Both the position numbers and the translations under genes were made by a program. From assembly GCF_016937515.1 (NCBI RefSeq), contig NZ_JAFHKM010000002.1:4707001-4771000 (forward strand): DNA of 64,000 nt, in the 5' to 3' direction. Origin of the DNA: Cohnella algarum. GTDB lineage: Bacteria; Bacillota; Bacilli; Paenibacillales; Paenibacillaceae. This document shows, one piece after another, positions 57,126 to 64,000 of the stretch. A model generated the notes under the pieces. The model did no database searches. It had not been told where the DNA came from and saw only the letters and a list, made by a program, of their open reading frames with translations. Numbering within the stretch: the first letter of the stretch is position 1; each line of letters opens with the position of its first letter.

Positions 57126-57591
57126 AGCCAAGGATGTAAAGCTGCTATGGCTGGCTGTCGACACCGGCAAGGAAGCGCAGGACGATCCCACTGGCAGGCC
57201 CGTTTTTCATCCCGTCGGATTCCCAAGCAGCCCGATTTGGCATGATGACGACATGACCACGTTTTCGACCGAGGTACGAGCAGGGATATCCGGTGGCCAA
57301 ACCCGCTCGCAAAGCAGTGTTTCGCCGGCTTACGTTCCGGGCGACCAGAAAGTTCTTCATCGGCAATTTCTAAAGACGCTGTCTTTTTTGAAAAGCCATG
57401 AAGGGCAAGCCAATAAACTCTTTTCAGGCAGCTTCGACCTCCAAAAACGTATAGATTATGTTGAGCAAAACGGAATTCGGCATTACGGCGCCGTCATTAC
57501 GGGACCTACCAAGGAGGTATTGAAGCTGCAAAACGAAGCTTGGGCCGCGGAAATCGTCGTGGACGAGGTTCGGTTTTGGAATTGGGAATAG
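57126..57591 (+). pseudogene. Anti-sigma factor, C-terminal fragment (Sigma_reg_C-like)
   Basis: About 150 codons, from AKDVKLLWLAVDTGKE to DEVRFWNWE-stop at 57591. The text resembles the C-terminal sensor domain of sigma-factor regulators in bacilli. The N-terminal part and membrane span are absent. It directly abuts the TetR fragment. The stop is followed by a good terminator at 57612. Confidence 0.55.
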
Positions 57592-57611
57592 CAAGATGAT
57601 GGCCAAAACGA

Positions 57612-57653
57612 AAGCCTCATCCCTGAGAACAGTCTTGGGGATGAGGCTTTTTG
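57612..57653 (+). terminator. Terminator after the anti-sigma fragment
   Basis: AAGCCTCATCCC pairs with GGGATGAGGCTT, followed by TTTG. Confidence 0.85.
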
Positions 57654-57781
57654 TCATGATTCCGTTGACAGGAACGGAAGAATCATTTAAAATACCATGA
57701 TCAACATTAATTTTTAATTATACCACAAAATTATTGATTTGTCAAGTGGCGATTTGAGCGATCGAAAAGGAGGCTAGCCGC

Positions 57782-58072
57782 ATGCAGCTGTCCCGCCTAT
57801 TCCACTCCTTGAGCGCGTCCGTGCAGGAGCAAGAAATGAACGAATTGCTGGAAATGAACGAGACAACGAAGACATACGGCCTAACTCTCGCCCCGGAGGA
57901 CGTTAAATCGATGCTGGAAGCGAGAAACCGGGCGTTGTCCGGCTATGGAAGGGTGGAGTTGGGGATCGAAGCCGCCAAGGAGCTCATCGAGCTTTTCTCG
58001 TCGTCTTCGCTCATCCGGCAGGAAGAGTACGCCGAAACGTTGAAGAGCTGCAAGAAGTTTATTATTGGTTGA
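57782..58072 (+). CDS. DUF6323-like small protein, first gene of a three-gene cassette
   Basis: 96 residues from ATG 57782 behind AAAGGAGG. No signal or span; helical, with LAPEDVKSMLEARNRALSGY then GRVELGIEAAKELIELFSSS. I believe this is the DUF6323 family, which is found next to DUF6179 proteins in Firmicutes (recollection, not checked). Its stop overlaps the TTG start of the next gene. Function unknown. Confidence 0.65.
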   Translation: MQLSRLFHSLSASVQEQEMNELLEMNETTKTYGLTLAPEDVKSMLEARNRALSGYGRVELGIEAAKELIELFSSSSLIRQEEYAETLKSCKKFIIG

Positions 58073-58269
58073 AAAACGAGACGGAAGACCGAATCGGCGA
58101 CAGGAAGCTTTTGTCCCTTATGAAGGAAATGTTCGAAGATGAATGCGAGGGGGCCCTTGAATTGTTGAGGAGCAGACTCGAGGAGTTTGCCGAACGGTTC
58201 CGGAGGGAGCTGCAGGCAGGCGAATCCGTTTTTGAAGGGGGAGATGACGATTGGACGCCGGGAATTTGA
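58069..58269 (+). CDS. Small acidic protein of the DUF6323/DUF6179 cassette
   Basis: 66 residues from TTG 58069, overlapping the previous stop, and itself overlapping the next start at 58251. Composition is acidic and helical (LLSLMKEMFEDECEGALELL, ending GDDDWTPGI). Its tight fit between two related genes supports it being real. No family recognised. Confidence 0.6.
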   Translation: MKNETEDRIGDRKLLSLMKEMFEDECEGALELLRSRLEEFAERFRRELQAGESVFEGGDDDWTPGI

Positions 58270-59687
58270 GCGAAGGACGCGAGCTGACGGTTCGCGGCGG
58301 CATCCGCAAATCCCGTCTGCAGCGGAATGCGTACACGCTGTCTCTATTGAACGAAGGCTTGCGTACGGGGCGGTTGAACGGCGAAGAAGCGAAACGCATC
58401 CAGTACGCGTTCATGCGGATTTTGCAGGAGCTGATTTTAAAATATACCCGGGGCGAAAGCACGACGGTCGCGACGGAAACGGCCGAAAGCCTCCTGACCT
58501 CCGTCCTGTATGCGGCAGACGCGTATTTGTCCGATTTTGAGGAGCCGGAGGCGGCGATTGAAACGCTCAAAACGGCCGACACCCGCCTTATTTACGATCG
58601 GGGCGTGGAAAAAGTCGGTCAAACTCTGGAAGCGGCGAAGCGGTTATACAAGGAAATCGCCGCTCGCAAGCTGGAGGTGCCGGTCGACGCCTACAACATG
58701 ACCATCGACGAGTCCCTGCCCGTTTTCCTCCGAAAATACGGCATTCTCTTCGACGCCCACAATACGATGGCCAGCATCGATTATCCGCTGGCGATCGACG
58801 ACATGCGGCTCCAGGGCGTGTTCTACATCAAGCAGTATCTGGAACGGTTGAAGCTGGAAACCGAGTTTTGCGCGATGTTCGATCGCCGGGAGCTGCTGGA
58901 GTTGCTGTCCAACTACGGGAGAGTCTGCAGATTCGATTATCGGATCGAGCTGTTTAATATTTTCGAGCTCGTGCTGGGCAATGCGATATTTTCGGTTCTG
59001 GCCGGAGGAAGGGCAGGCGAAATCCGGATTTCCGAAAATCAATTCGAGCGGTTGGAACGGCCATTCGGGAATGCGGCCGAATCGCAAATCCGAGCCGTTT
59101 TCACCGGCGCGATGGCGAGACTCCGGGATCAGCTGCCGATTCACGCGCAATTGCAGGCCTATATGGAGGTCTGCTCGGAGAGCCTCGTTCAGCGGACGGC
59201 TAATGCCGCAAAGCACGGCAGCTTGCGGACCGTCGCGATAACTTGGAGAGCAACGGAGGCCAAGCCCATCGTCCTTTCATTCGACGCGAAGGACCGGATG
59301 AGCGATGTCCGGCTGAGAAAATTGCTGCATGAGCTGACGCGCGTCGAGACGAAGGAAGAGAAAGTCGGGCTGATCATGTCGAGCTTTCATTCTTTTTACG
59401 ATTATCTCGATTTGTTGGAAGCGGACTGCCTGTACGGGGACGAATATGACGCCCTTTTTGGGGCGTTCGGCGATATGGAGCTGGCTTTGCTTGCGAAAAT
59501 CGTTTTCTATGAACAATTGCGGGACGAATCCGCGGATTTGCCGTCCATTCTGTCGCGGGAGAACGGGCATCCGATGGAGTGGCAAATGCGGTTTTCCGCC
59601 TGCTTGCGGGAGATGGGCAGGGAGCGGCAGCAGGCCGTCGGGAGGCTGATGGACGAGATGAATTTCGAGCAAATGGATTTCCGGTAA
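58251..59687 (+). CDS. DUF6179-like protein of the three-gene cassette
   Basis: 478 residues from TTG 58251, with GGGGGAGA upstream. No membrane span or signal; almost entirely helical. Segments such as YDRGVEKVGQTLEAAKRLYK, then YNMTIDESLPVFLRKYGILF and YGDEYDALFGAFGDMELALL appear to be family blocks. I place it with DUF6179 (recollection, not checked). No catalytic motif can be named. The cassette has no obvious partner genes. Confidence 0.6.
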   Translation: MDAGNLSEGRELTVRGGIRKSRLQRNAYTLSLLNEGLRTGRLNGEEAKRIQYAFMRILQELILKYTRGESTTVATETAESLLTSVLYAADAYLSDFEEPEAAIETLKTADTRLIYDRGVEKVGQTLEAAKRLYKEIAARKLEVPVDAYNMTIDESLPVFLRKYGILFDAHNTMASIDYPLAIDDMRLQGVFYIKQYLERLKLETEFCAMFDRRELLELLSNYGRVCRFDYRIELFNIFELVLGNAIFSVLAGGRAGEIRISENQFERLERPFGNAAESQIRAVFTGAMARLRDQLPIHAQLQAYMEVCSESLVQRTANAAKHGSLRTVAITWRATEAKPIVLSFDAKDRMSDVRLRKLLHELTRVETKEEKVGLIMSSFHSFYDYLDLLEADCLYGDEYDALFGAFGDMELALLAKIVFYEQLRDESADLPSILSRENGHPMEWQMRFSACLREMGRERQQAVGRLMDEMNFEQMDFR

Positions 59688-59797
59688 CAAGCGCGAGACG
59701 CCGGGCTTCCGTTCCGAAACAAAACTATTGCCATGACGGCGCAACTGACCAATAATGAAAAAGGAAACTTCTGACCTGCGCAAAGGACGGGATATCG

Positions 59798-60931
59798 ATG
59801 GATTTCAAACCGTTATCGCAATTTATCGACCGGATCACGAATTGGCGCATTCCGTGGGCGGAGGTGCTCGTCATGCGCCGCAACGAAACGGTTTTTCGCT
59901 ATCGCAACGGTTATGCGGATCTGGAACAGAAAACGCCGATCGACGACCGGCGGATCATTCATTTGTATTCGTTGACGAAAATCATGACCTGCGCAGCCGC
60001 GCTGCAATTGGTCGAAAAGGGAGCGATGCTGCTGAACGATCCCTTGTCGGCTTATTTGCCGGAATATGCCGAAATGACGGTCCGGAAGACGCTGCCGAAC
60101 GGGGCGACCGTTCTGGAAAAGGCGAGGAAGCCGATCACGGTCCGCGATCTGTTTGCCATGACGGCCGGGTTCTCGTATGACCTCGGATCGCCATCCCTCC
60201 GGGAAGCCGCGGAACGCACCGGCGGCAAGGTGCCCGCCCGCGAATTTGCCGCTGCGCTCGCGAAAGAGCCGCTGCTGTTCGAGCCGGGCACCCGCTGGAA
60301 CTACAGCCTGTGCCACGACGTGCTCGCCGCTCTCGTCGAGGCGGTGGACGGAAGGCGATTCAGCCAGTATATCCGGGAGGAAGTGACCGGACCGCTCGGG
60401 ATGAACGACACGGGCTTCGATCTGACGGAGGAGCAGCGAACCCGCCTGGCGCCGCAGTACCGTTACGACGACGTCCTCGGCAAGCCCGCGCGGAAGGACG
60501 GGAACGATTTCCGGATCGGGACGGAATTCGAAAGCGGCGGGGCGGGGCTCCTGTCGACCGTCAGCGACTACGTTCTGTTCCTGAACGCGCTGACGAATCG
60601 GGGAACGAGCCCGAACGGCGCGCGCATATTGTCGCCCGCGGCGGTGGACCTGATGCGCGCGGATCATTTGACCGAAAGCATGCGCGAAGATTACGCCTGG
60701 GTGCAGCTTGCGGGCTACGGGTTCGGTCTGGGCGTGCGTACCCATATTTCCAGAGCCGAAAGCGGTAGCTTGAGCCCGCTCGGCGAATTCGGCTGGAGCG
60801 GCGCGGCCGGTTGCCTGGCGATTATCGATCCGGATTCGCAGCTTACCGTCATGTACGCGCAGCACATGCTGAACAACCAGGAAACCTACGTTCACCCGCG
60901 TTTGAAAAATATCGTGTATGCCTGCTTGTAA
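59798..60931 (+). CDS. Serine hydrolase, beta-lactamase class C/EstB-like
   Basis: 377 residues from ATG 59798, with no signal peptide. The nucleophile motif SLTK is in LYSLTKIMTCAAAL (residues ~60-63), and the YxN-like element is YSL in WNYSLCHDVLAALVEAVDG. The C-terminal part has the GWSGAAGCLAIIDPDSQLTV segment of these enzymes. Cytoplasmic location suggests an esterase or D-aminopeptidase-like hydrolase instead of a drug-resistance enzyme. Confidence 0.85.
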   Translation: MDFKPLSQFIDRITNWRIPWAEVLVMRRNETVFRYRNGYADLEQKTPIDDRRIIHLYSLTKIMTCAAALQLVEKGAMLLNDPLSAYLPEYAEMTVRKTLPNGATVLEKARKPITVRDLFAMTAGFSYDLGSPSLREAAERTGGKVPAREFAAALAKEPLLFEPGTRWNYSLCHDVLAALVEAVDGRRFSQYIREEVTGPLGMNDTGFDLTEEQRTRLAPQYRYDDVLGKPARKDGNDFRIGTEFESGGAGLLSTVSDYVLFLNALTNRGTSPNGARILSPAAVDLMRADHLTESMREDYAWVQLAGYGFGLGVRTHISRAESGSLSPLGEFGWSGAAGCLAIIDPDSQLTVMYAQHMLNNQETYVHPRLKNIVYACL

Positions 60932-61049
60932 GGGAGCCGGAGACGAAAGCGCCGGAGCGATATTTGTACCCGCGAACGGAAATCGAAAAAGCCGCCGAAA
61001 CCGCGAACGGGGACAAGCTCGCGTTAGAAGGAGTGTCTTTGTTCCGTGA

Positions 61050-61226
61050 CTACGGCTCGTCGTTTTGTTGCGGAGACAGCGAAGATTGATTTTCCTTTCC
61101 GGCCGGTTCTTTCGTTTTCTTGTACAGTTCGTCCAGCAATTCCAATTCGTTGAATTGGCTGTCGATTCTGCGGCCGATCTGTCCGGAAGAAGCCTGAGAG
61201 GGCTTCTTTTTTTTCTTGTTTTTCAT
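61050..61226 (-). CDS. Small highly charged protein, 58 residues
   Basis: ATG 61226 with AAGGAGC nine bases upstream, TAG at 61050-61052. The sequence starts MKNKKKKKPSQASSGQIG and has FNELELLDELYKKTKEPAGK in the middle; very hydrophilic. Such short Lys/Glu-rich proteins are common in sporulating Paenibacillaceae. Function unknown. Confidence 0.6.
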   Translation of the reverse strand: MKNKKKKKPSQASSGQIGRRIDSQFNELELLDELYKKTKEPAGKENQSSLSPQQNDEP

Positions 61227-61330
61227 TGCATAAAAGCTCCTTGTTCAGGGATAAACAGCTTGGCTCTAATTTATGCAATGAAAGGGCGGCTTGCTTGGAC
61301 TCTTTTAGAGGGGAATCCCGTCCATGCCGT

Positions 61331-61624
61331 TCAAGGAAGCGAAAGAGCGGTATCGGCGTTTTTCAAATCCAATTGCAGTTGCTCGCTTACTTCCCGTGGA
61401 TGGTACCACCCTCGCTCGATCATGTAATTCGCGATCCGTTCGTACATGTCGACCGCCTCCTCGAGGTGCCGGGCCAGCGTTTCCCGGATCTCGGGCGAAA
61501 CCGATTCCGTGACGGCCATCGCATAGTTCCGGACGCCGCTCTTCGCGGAAACGAGAAAATCCATCGCGATCACCTGATCGGTCAGCTTGTTCATTCCGGT
61601 CAAATACTCGATGATCGGGTTCAT
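61331..61624 (-). CDS. CotF-family spore coat protein
   Basis: 97 residues. DFLVSAKSGVRNYAMAVTES and VSPEIRETLARHLEEAVDMY with YMIERGWYHP are typical CotF/coat-protein helices. Its start overlaps the stop of the small gene before it by four bases (ATGA). Last gene of the five-gene minus-strand spore-coat operon. Confidence 0.88.
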   Translation of the reverse strand: MNPIIEYLTGMNKLTDQVIAMDFLVSAKSGVRNYAMAVTESVSPEIRETLARHLEEAVDMYERIANYMIERGWYHPREVSEQLQLDLKNADTALSLP

Positions 61625-61830
61625 GCGTTCGCCTCCCGTCCGCCGGCCTTCGTCAAAATCGCGCCAAGCTCCCGCAGCTGCCGGGTCGAAATCTCCGCAT
61701 CCAGCTGCATCAACTGCTTGAGCTCCGGGTCGCTCACCAGCATTTGCATCGTTTTGGATTTCGTCAGGCAGAGGGTTTTGAATGCGGCGATTTCGTGAGT
61801 CTCCAACGTTTCGTGCAATGCGTATTCCAT
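61621..61830 (-). CDS. Short CotF-like partner protein
   Basis: 69 residues, start MEYALHETLETHEIAAFKTL, then CLTKSKTMQMLVSDPELKQL. This resembles the gene at 63398 (shared pattern E-LEIHE-FKTLCL-KSK-MQ), so the pair is duplicated in the operon. Likely a coat-associated helical protein. Confidence 0.82.
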   Translation of the reverse strand: MEYALHETLETHEIAAFKTLCLTKSKTMQMLVSDPELKQLMQLDAEISTRQLRELGAILTKAGGREANA

Positions 61831-61864
61831 GGCGTGTTCCTCCGAATCGAAAGGTTAAACCGGT

Positions 61865-63001
61865 CTACGGCTTCAAAATGACTTTAATGCAGTTGTCCGT
61901 TTTCGTATCGAAAATTTCGTACCCGTGTCTCGCTTCGCCAAGCGGGAGTACGTGCGTCACGATATCGCCCGGATCGACTTTGCCGGTCGCGACCAATTCA
62001 TACATATGCGGCATGTAGTGGATGACGGGAGCTTGTCCGGATCGGATATTGACGTTTCGCTGCATGATGTCGCCTAGCGGAAAACCGTTGTACCGTCCGC
62101 CGTATACGCCGGTAACCTGAATGGTCCCGCCTTTGCGGACGGCTTGGGAAGCGATGACCAGCGCGCCGAGCGAACCGCCCTGCAGCTTCAGCCCGCTTGC
62201 CAAAAACTCCATGTCGCTCATCTTGCCGTCCATCCCGACGGCGTCGATGACGACATCGGCTCCGCCCTTGGTCATTTCCTTCAAGTAACCGCCGATGTTG
62301 CTCTGCCATTCGAAATTGACGATTTCCACCTGATTGGTCCGCTTCGCGTGCTGCAGCCGATAATCGACGTAATCGACCGCGATGACGCGTTTCGCGCCCT
62401 TCAGCCAGCAAAATTTCTGAACCATCAGGCCGATCGGGCCGCAGCCGAGTACGATAACGGTGTCGCCGTCTTTGACTCCGGCGTTGTCGACGCTCCAGAA
62501 CGCCGTGGGCATCACGTCGGCGATGAGGGTCAGTTTCTCGTCGGGCGCTTCGCAGTTTTCGGGAATTTTGAAGTGAGTGAAGTTCGCGAACGGCACCCTT
62601 AAAAATTCGGCTTGCCCGCCCGGATAACCGCCGGTGTTGCCGGAATAGCCGAAATAGGCGCCCATTTCGCCGTTATCGTTGGCATTGTCGCACTGGCTCT
62701 CCAGTTGGCTTTTGCAATAGACGCATTCCCCGCAGGCGATCGTGAACGGAATGATTACGCGATCGCCTTTTTTCAGCTTCGTGACGCCGGGACCGACTTC
62801 CTCGACGATTCCCATCGGCTCATGCCCGATGATATAGTTCTCCTCGAGGTTCGGGATCATGCCGTGAATCAAATGCAGGTCGGAGCCGCATATGGCGGTG
62901 CTGGTCAGCCGCACGATCATATCGTCCGGCTTCCGGATTTCGGGATCCGGGACTTCTTTTACGACGACGTTTTTGATGCCTTGATACGTTACGGCTTTCA
63001 T
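61865..63001 (-). CDS. Zinc-dependent alcohol dehydrogenase in a spore-coat operon
   Basis: 378 residues. The catalytic zinc ligands lie in [12 protein letters not shown] and IIGHEPMG; structural zinc cysteines in [15 protein letters not shown]. The cofactor motif [14 protein letters not shown] follows. It resembles glutathione-independent formaldehyde/threonine-type dehydrogenases of the MDR family. It lies between two pairs of CotF-type genes with four-base overlap at its start, so it is probably expressed in the mother cell late in sporulation (inference). Confidence 0.9.
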   Translation of the reverse strand: MKAVTYQGIKNVVVKEVPDPEIRKPDDMIVRLTSTAICGSDLHLIHGMIPNLEENYIIGHEPMGIVEEVGPGVTKLKKGDRVIIPFTIACGECVYCKSQLESQCDNANDNGEMGAYFGYSGNTGGYPGGQAEFLRVPFANFTHFKIPENCEAPDEKLTLIADVMPTAFWSVDNAGVKDGDTVIVLGCGPIGLMVQKFCWLKGAKRVIAVDYVDYRLQHAKRTNQVEIVNFEWQSNIGGYLKEMTKGGADVVIDAVGMDGKMSDMEFLASGLKLQGGSLGALVIASQAVRKGGTIQVTGVYGGRYNGFPLGDIMQRNVNIRSGQAPVIHYMPHMYELVATGKVDPGDIVTHVLPLGEARHGYEIFDTKTDNCIKVILKP

Positions 63002-63381
63002 GCGTCGAATCCTCCGGACGAGTCGGGCGTACGGTCGAACATGCCTTTTCGCGAGGTATCTTCGGGATACAGGCGCATTCGGGCGACCATGACCGTATTT
63101 TGGGCCGATAATTGGTCAAGCTTGTACTGCTCGCCAAGCTCGTAGGGGTGAAACCACTTTTTGCTTACCATCAGATCCGTAATCTCCCGATGAAGCGCCA
63201 AACCCTGGCGCAGCTGTTCCCGCAAAACCTGCCGCGCATCGGGCGAGACCGATTCGGTCAGGGCAAAGGCGGCGTTGCGGACGCCTTCTTTCGCGCGTAT
63301 CAGAAAATCGGTCGCGAAGGTCATATCCGCCAGCTCCGGCATGTGAAGCGAGTTGATCGGATCCAAGTAATCGTCGTTCAT
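62998..63381 (-). CDS. CotF-family spore coat protein
   Basis: 127 residues from ATG 63381 behind [28 protein letters not shown] and [20 protein letters not shown] then [20 protein letters not shown] parallel the protein at 61331 over its full length. Its 3' end overlaps the dehydrogenase start by four bases. Confidence 0.88.
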   Translation of the reverse strand: MNDDYLDPINSLHMPELADMTFATDFLIRAKEGVRNAAFALTESVSPDARQVLREQLRQGLALHREITDLMVSKKWFHPYELGEQYKLDQLSAQNTVMVARMRLYPEDTSRKGMFDRTPDSSGGFDA

Positions 63382-63397
63382 GTCGTTCACCTTCCGT

Positions 63398-63640
63398 TCA
63401 GGATAGGGTAGGGCGGTTCTCGGGAACGGCCGTTTGAAACGGCGCCCGGGCATAGACGGCTTTCAGGGCTTCGATAGCTTGCAGCGATTGCCGGACGTCC
63501 TTCTCCATCAGCGCTTTCAAATCCCGATCGAACACCAGCCCCTGCATCAGCTTCGACTTGGCCAGGCAGAGCGTCTTGAAATTGAGCATCTCGTGAATTT
63601 CCAGCGATTCGTGCGCGGCCAGAGGTTGCGGCTCGGACAT
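63398..63640 (-). CDS. Short CotF-like partner protein, first gene of the spore-coat operon
   Basis: 80 residues from ATG 63638-63640 (GGGAGGTG upstream). [20 protein letters not shown] and [16 protein letters not shown] parallel the protein at 61621. The ORF stays open upstream without a ribosome binding site, so this start is preferred. Confidence 0.82.
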   Translation of the reverse strand: MSEPQPLAAHESLEIHEMLNFKTLCLAKSKLMQGLVFDRDLKALMEKDVRQSLQAIEALKAVYARAPFQTAVPENRPTLS

Positions 63641-63814
63641 CTCGTCACCTCCCGAATTTTTTAACCATGATATTATTTCCGCGGTTGCAAGAAATAACCG
63701 TACCCGGCCGGCAATCGGATGCTTGATGCCGCCGTTGGACCAGCTCTCCGCTGATTTCGGGTCCGTCTGCTTCAAGCTTGATCGGCGTCGACGGGCAGAG
63801 CAGAGGGGGCGGCC

Positions 63815-63850
63815 CAAAAAAGCCCGCCTGCGATAAGTGCAGGCGGGCTT
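63815..63850 (-). terminator. Terminator of the partial minus-strand gene at the window end
   Basis: GCAGGCGGGCTT pairs perfectly with AAGCCCGCCTGC. On the minus strand it is followed by a T-run (complement of 63816-63820). Confidence 0.88.
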
Positions 63851-63876
63851 GCCGTCATCACGGAGGGCTTGTGGTG

Positions 63877-64000
63877 TTACTTTCCGTCGATCGCGCAGGA
63901 ATCGTCCGTGCAGGCCGACCCGTCGGCGGATTCGACAACTTGAATCGTTTGGCTGTCGTCCCACGCTTGCTGCAGCGCCGAAACGAATACGCTCAGCGGT
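63877..64000 (-). CDS. C-terminal end of an unrecognised gene running off the window
   Basis: About 41 codons on the minus strand, ending VVESADGSACTDDSCAIDGK-stop (TAA at 63877-63879). The two cysteines in CTDDSC near the end may form a disulfide or bind metal. The rest lies beyond the window. Confidence 0.6.
   Translation of the reverse strand, partial: PLSVFVSALQQAWDDSQTIQVVESADGSACTDDSCAIDGK

Noticed and set aside
59798..60931. Serine hydrolase considered as a secreted beta-lactamase resistance gene
   Set aside because: No signal peptide is present and its relatives are mostly esterases or peptidases; drug resistance is not supported.
63641..63814. Sigma-K promoter for the spore-coat operon
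   Set aside because: No clear AC..CATA---TA pair at the right spacing could be found, so no promoter is annotated there.

Overview
The window is high-GC, low-repeat bacterial DNA from a spore-forming member of the Paenibacillaceae (Paenibacillus/Cohnella type). This rests on strong AGGAGG-type ribosome binding sites, CotF-type spore-coat genes, a manganese catalase, LplB/YtcP-type sugar permeases, a T-box leader, Lsa-type ABC-F and FusB-type ribosome-protection genes, and an IS1182-family insertion sequence. No tRNA, rRNA, CRISPR array, prophage or replication origin was seen.

Layout. 1-9035: glycan-use block with the end of an AraC-type regulator, a very large secreted GH74-like glycosidase (frameshifted) and an LplB-YtcP-lipoprotein ABC importer. 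9391-11204: a TetR repressor and an NAD(P)-binding reductase sharing four copies of one 18-bp operator, followed by a HelD helicase remnant. 12031-18331: a tight six-gene minus-strand operon (KAS III, ATP-grasp, OleD-like reductase, metallo-beta-lactamase fold protein, PaaK/F390-synthetase-like adenylating enzyme, SDR), probably an uncharacterised acyl-coupling pathway; an IS1182 element sits just upstream of its promoter. 20090-24003: DUF4177, moeA, an MFS efflux gene and a FusB-type gene; the last two have antibiotic-sensing leaders. 24058-26149: arsR-arsB-arsC. 26306-35690: mixed stress genes (DHHW protein, Rrf2 regulator with thioredoxin-reductase-like enzyme, CorA, aldo/keto reductase, YetF, SelO, DUF3231, manganese catalase). 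35810-41045: small kinase, T-box-controlled asd, VOC protein, small membrane protein, ECF sigma/anti-sigma pair. 41182-47833: LysR regulator divergent from a compact pentose-phosphate operon zwf-tkt-tal-gnd. 48401-55138: azlCD, a heterodimeric ABC exporter and an Lsa-type ABC-F gene behind a transcription attenuator. 55221-59687: SDR/TetR pair, two gene fragments, and a three-gene DUF6323/DUF6179-like cassette. 59798-64000: serine hydrolase, small charged protein, and a spore-coat operon in which a zinc alcohol dehydrogenase lies between two pairs of CotF-type genes.

The strongest observations are three separate translation-sensing leaders in front of antibiotic-resistance-type genes. One encodes the peptide (M)THSMRLR followed by a stop; this equals the start of the ErmDL macrolide-arrest peptide, and it precedes an MFS efflux pump. 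The second is a 15-codon leader plus a hairpin burying the ribosome binding site of the FusB-type gene. The third is a mutually exclusive terminator/antiterminator before the Lsa-type ABC-F gene.

Caution: at least six genes carry single-base frameshifts, several at G or C runs. Some may be sequencing errors rather than true pseudogenes; they are marked as pseudogenes because the sequence as given does not encode the full protein.
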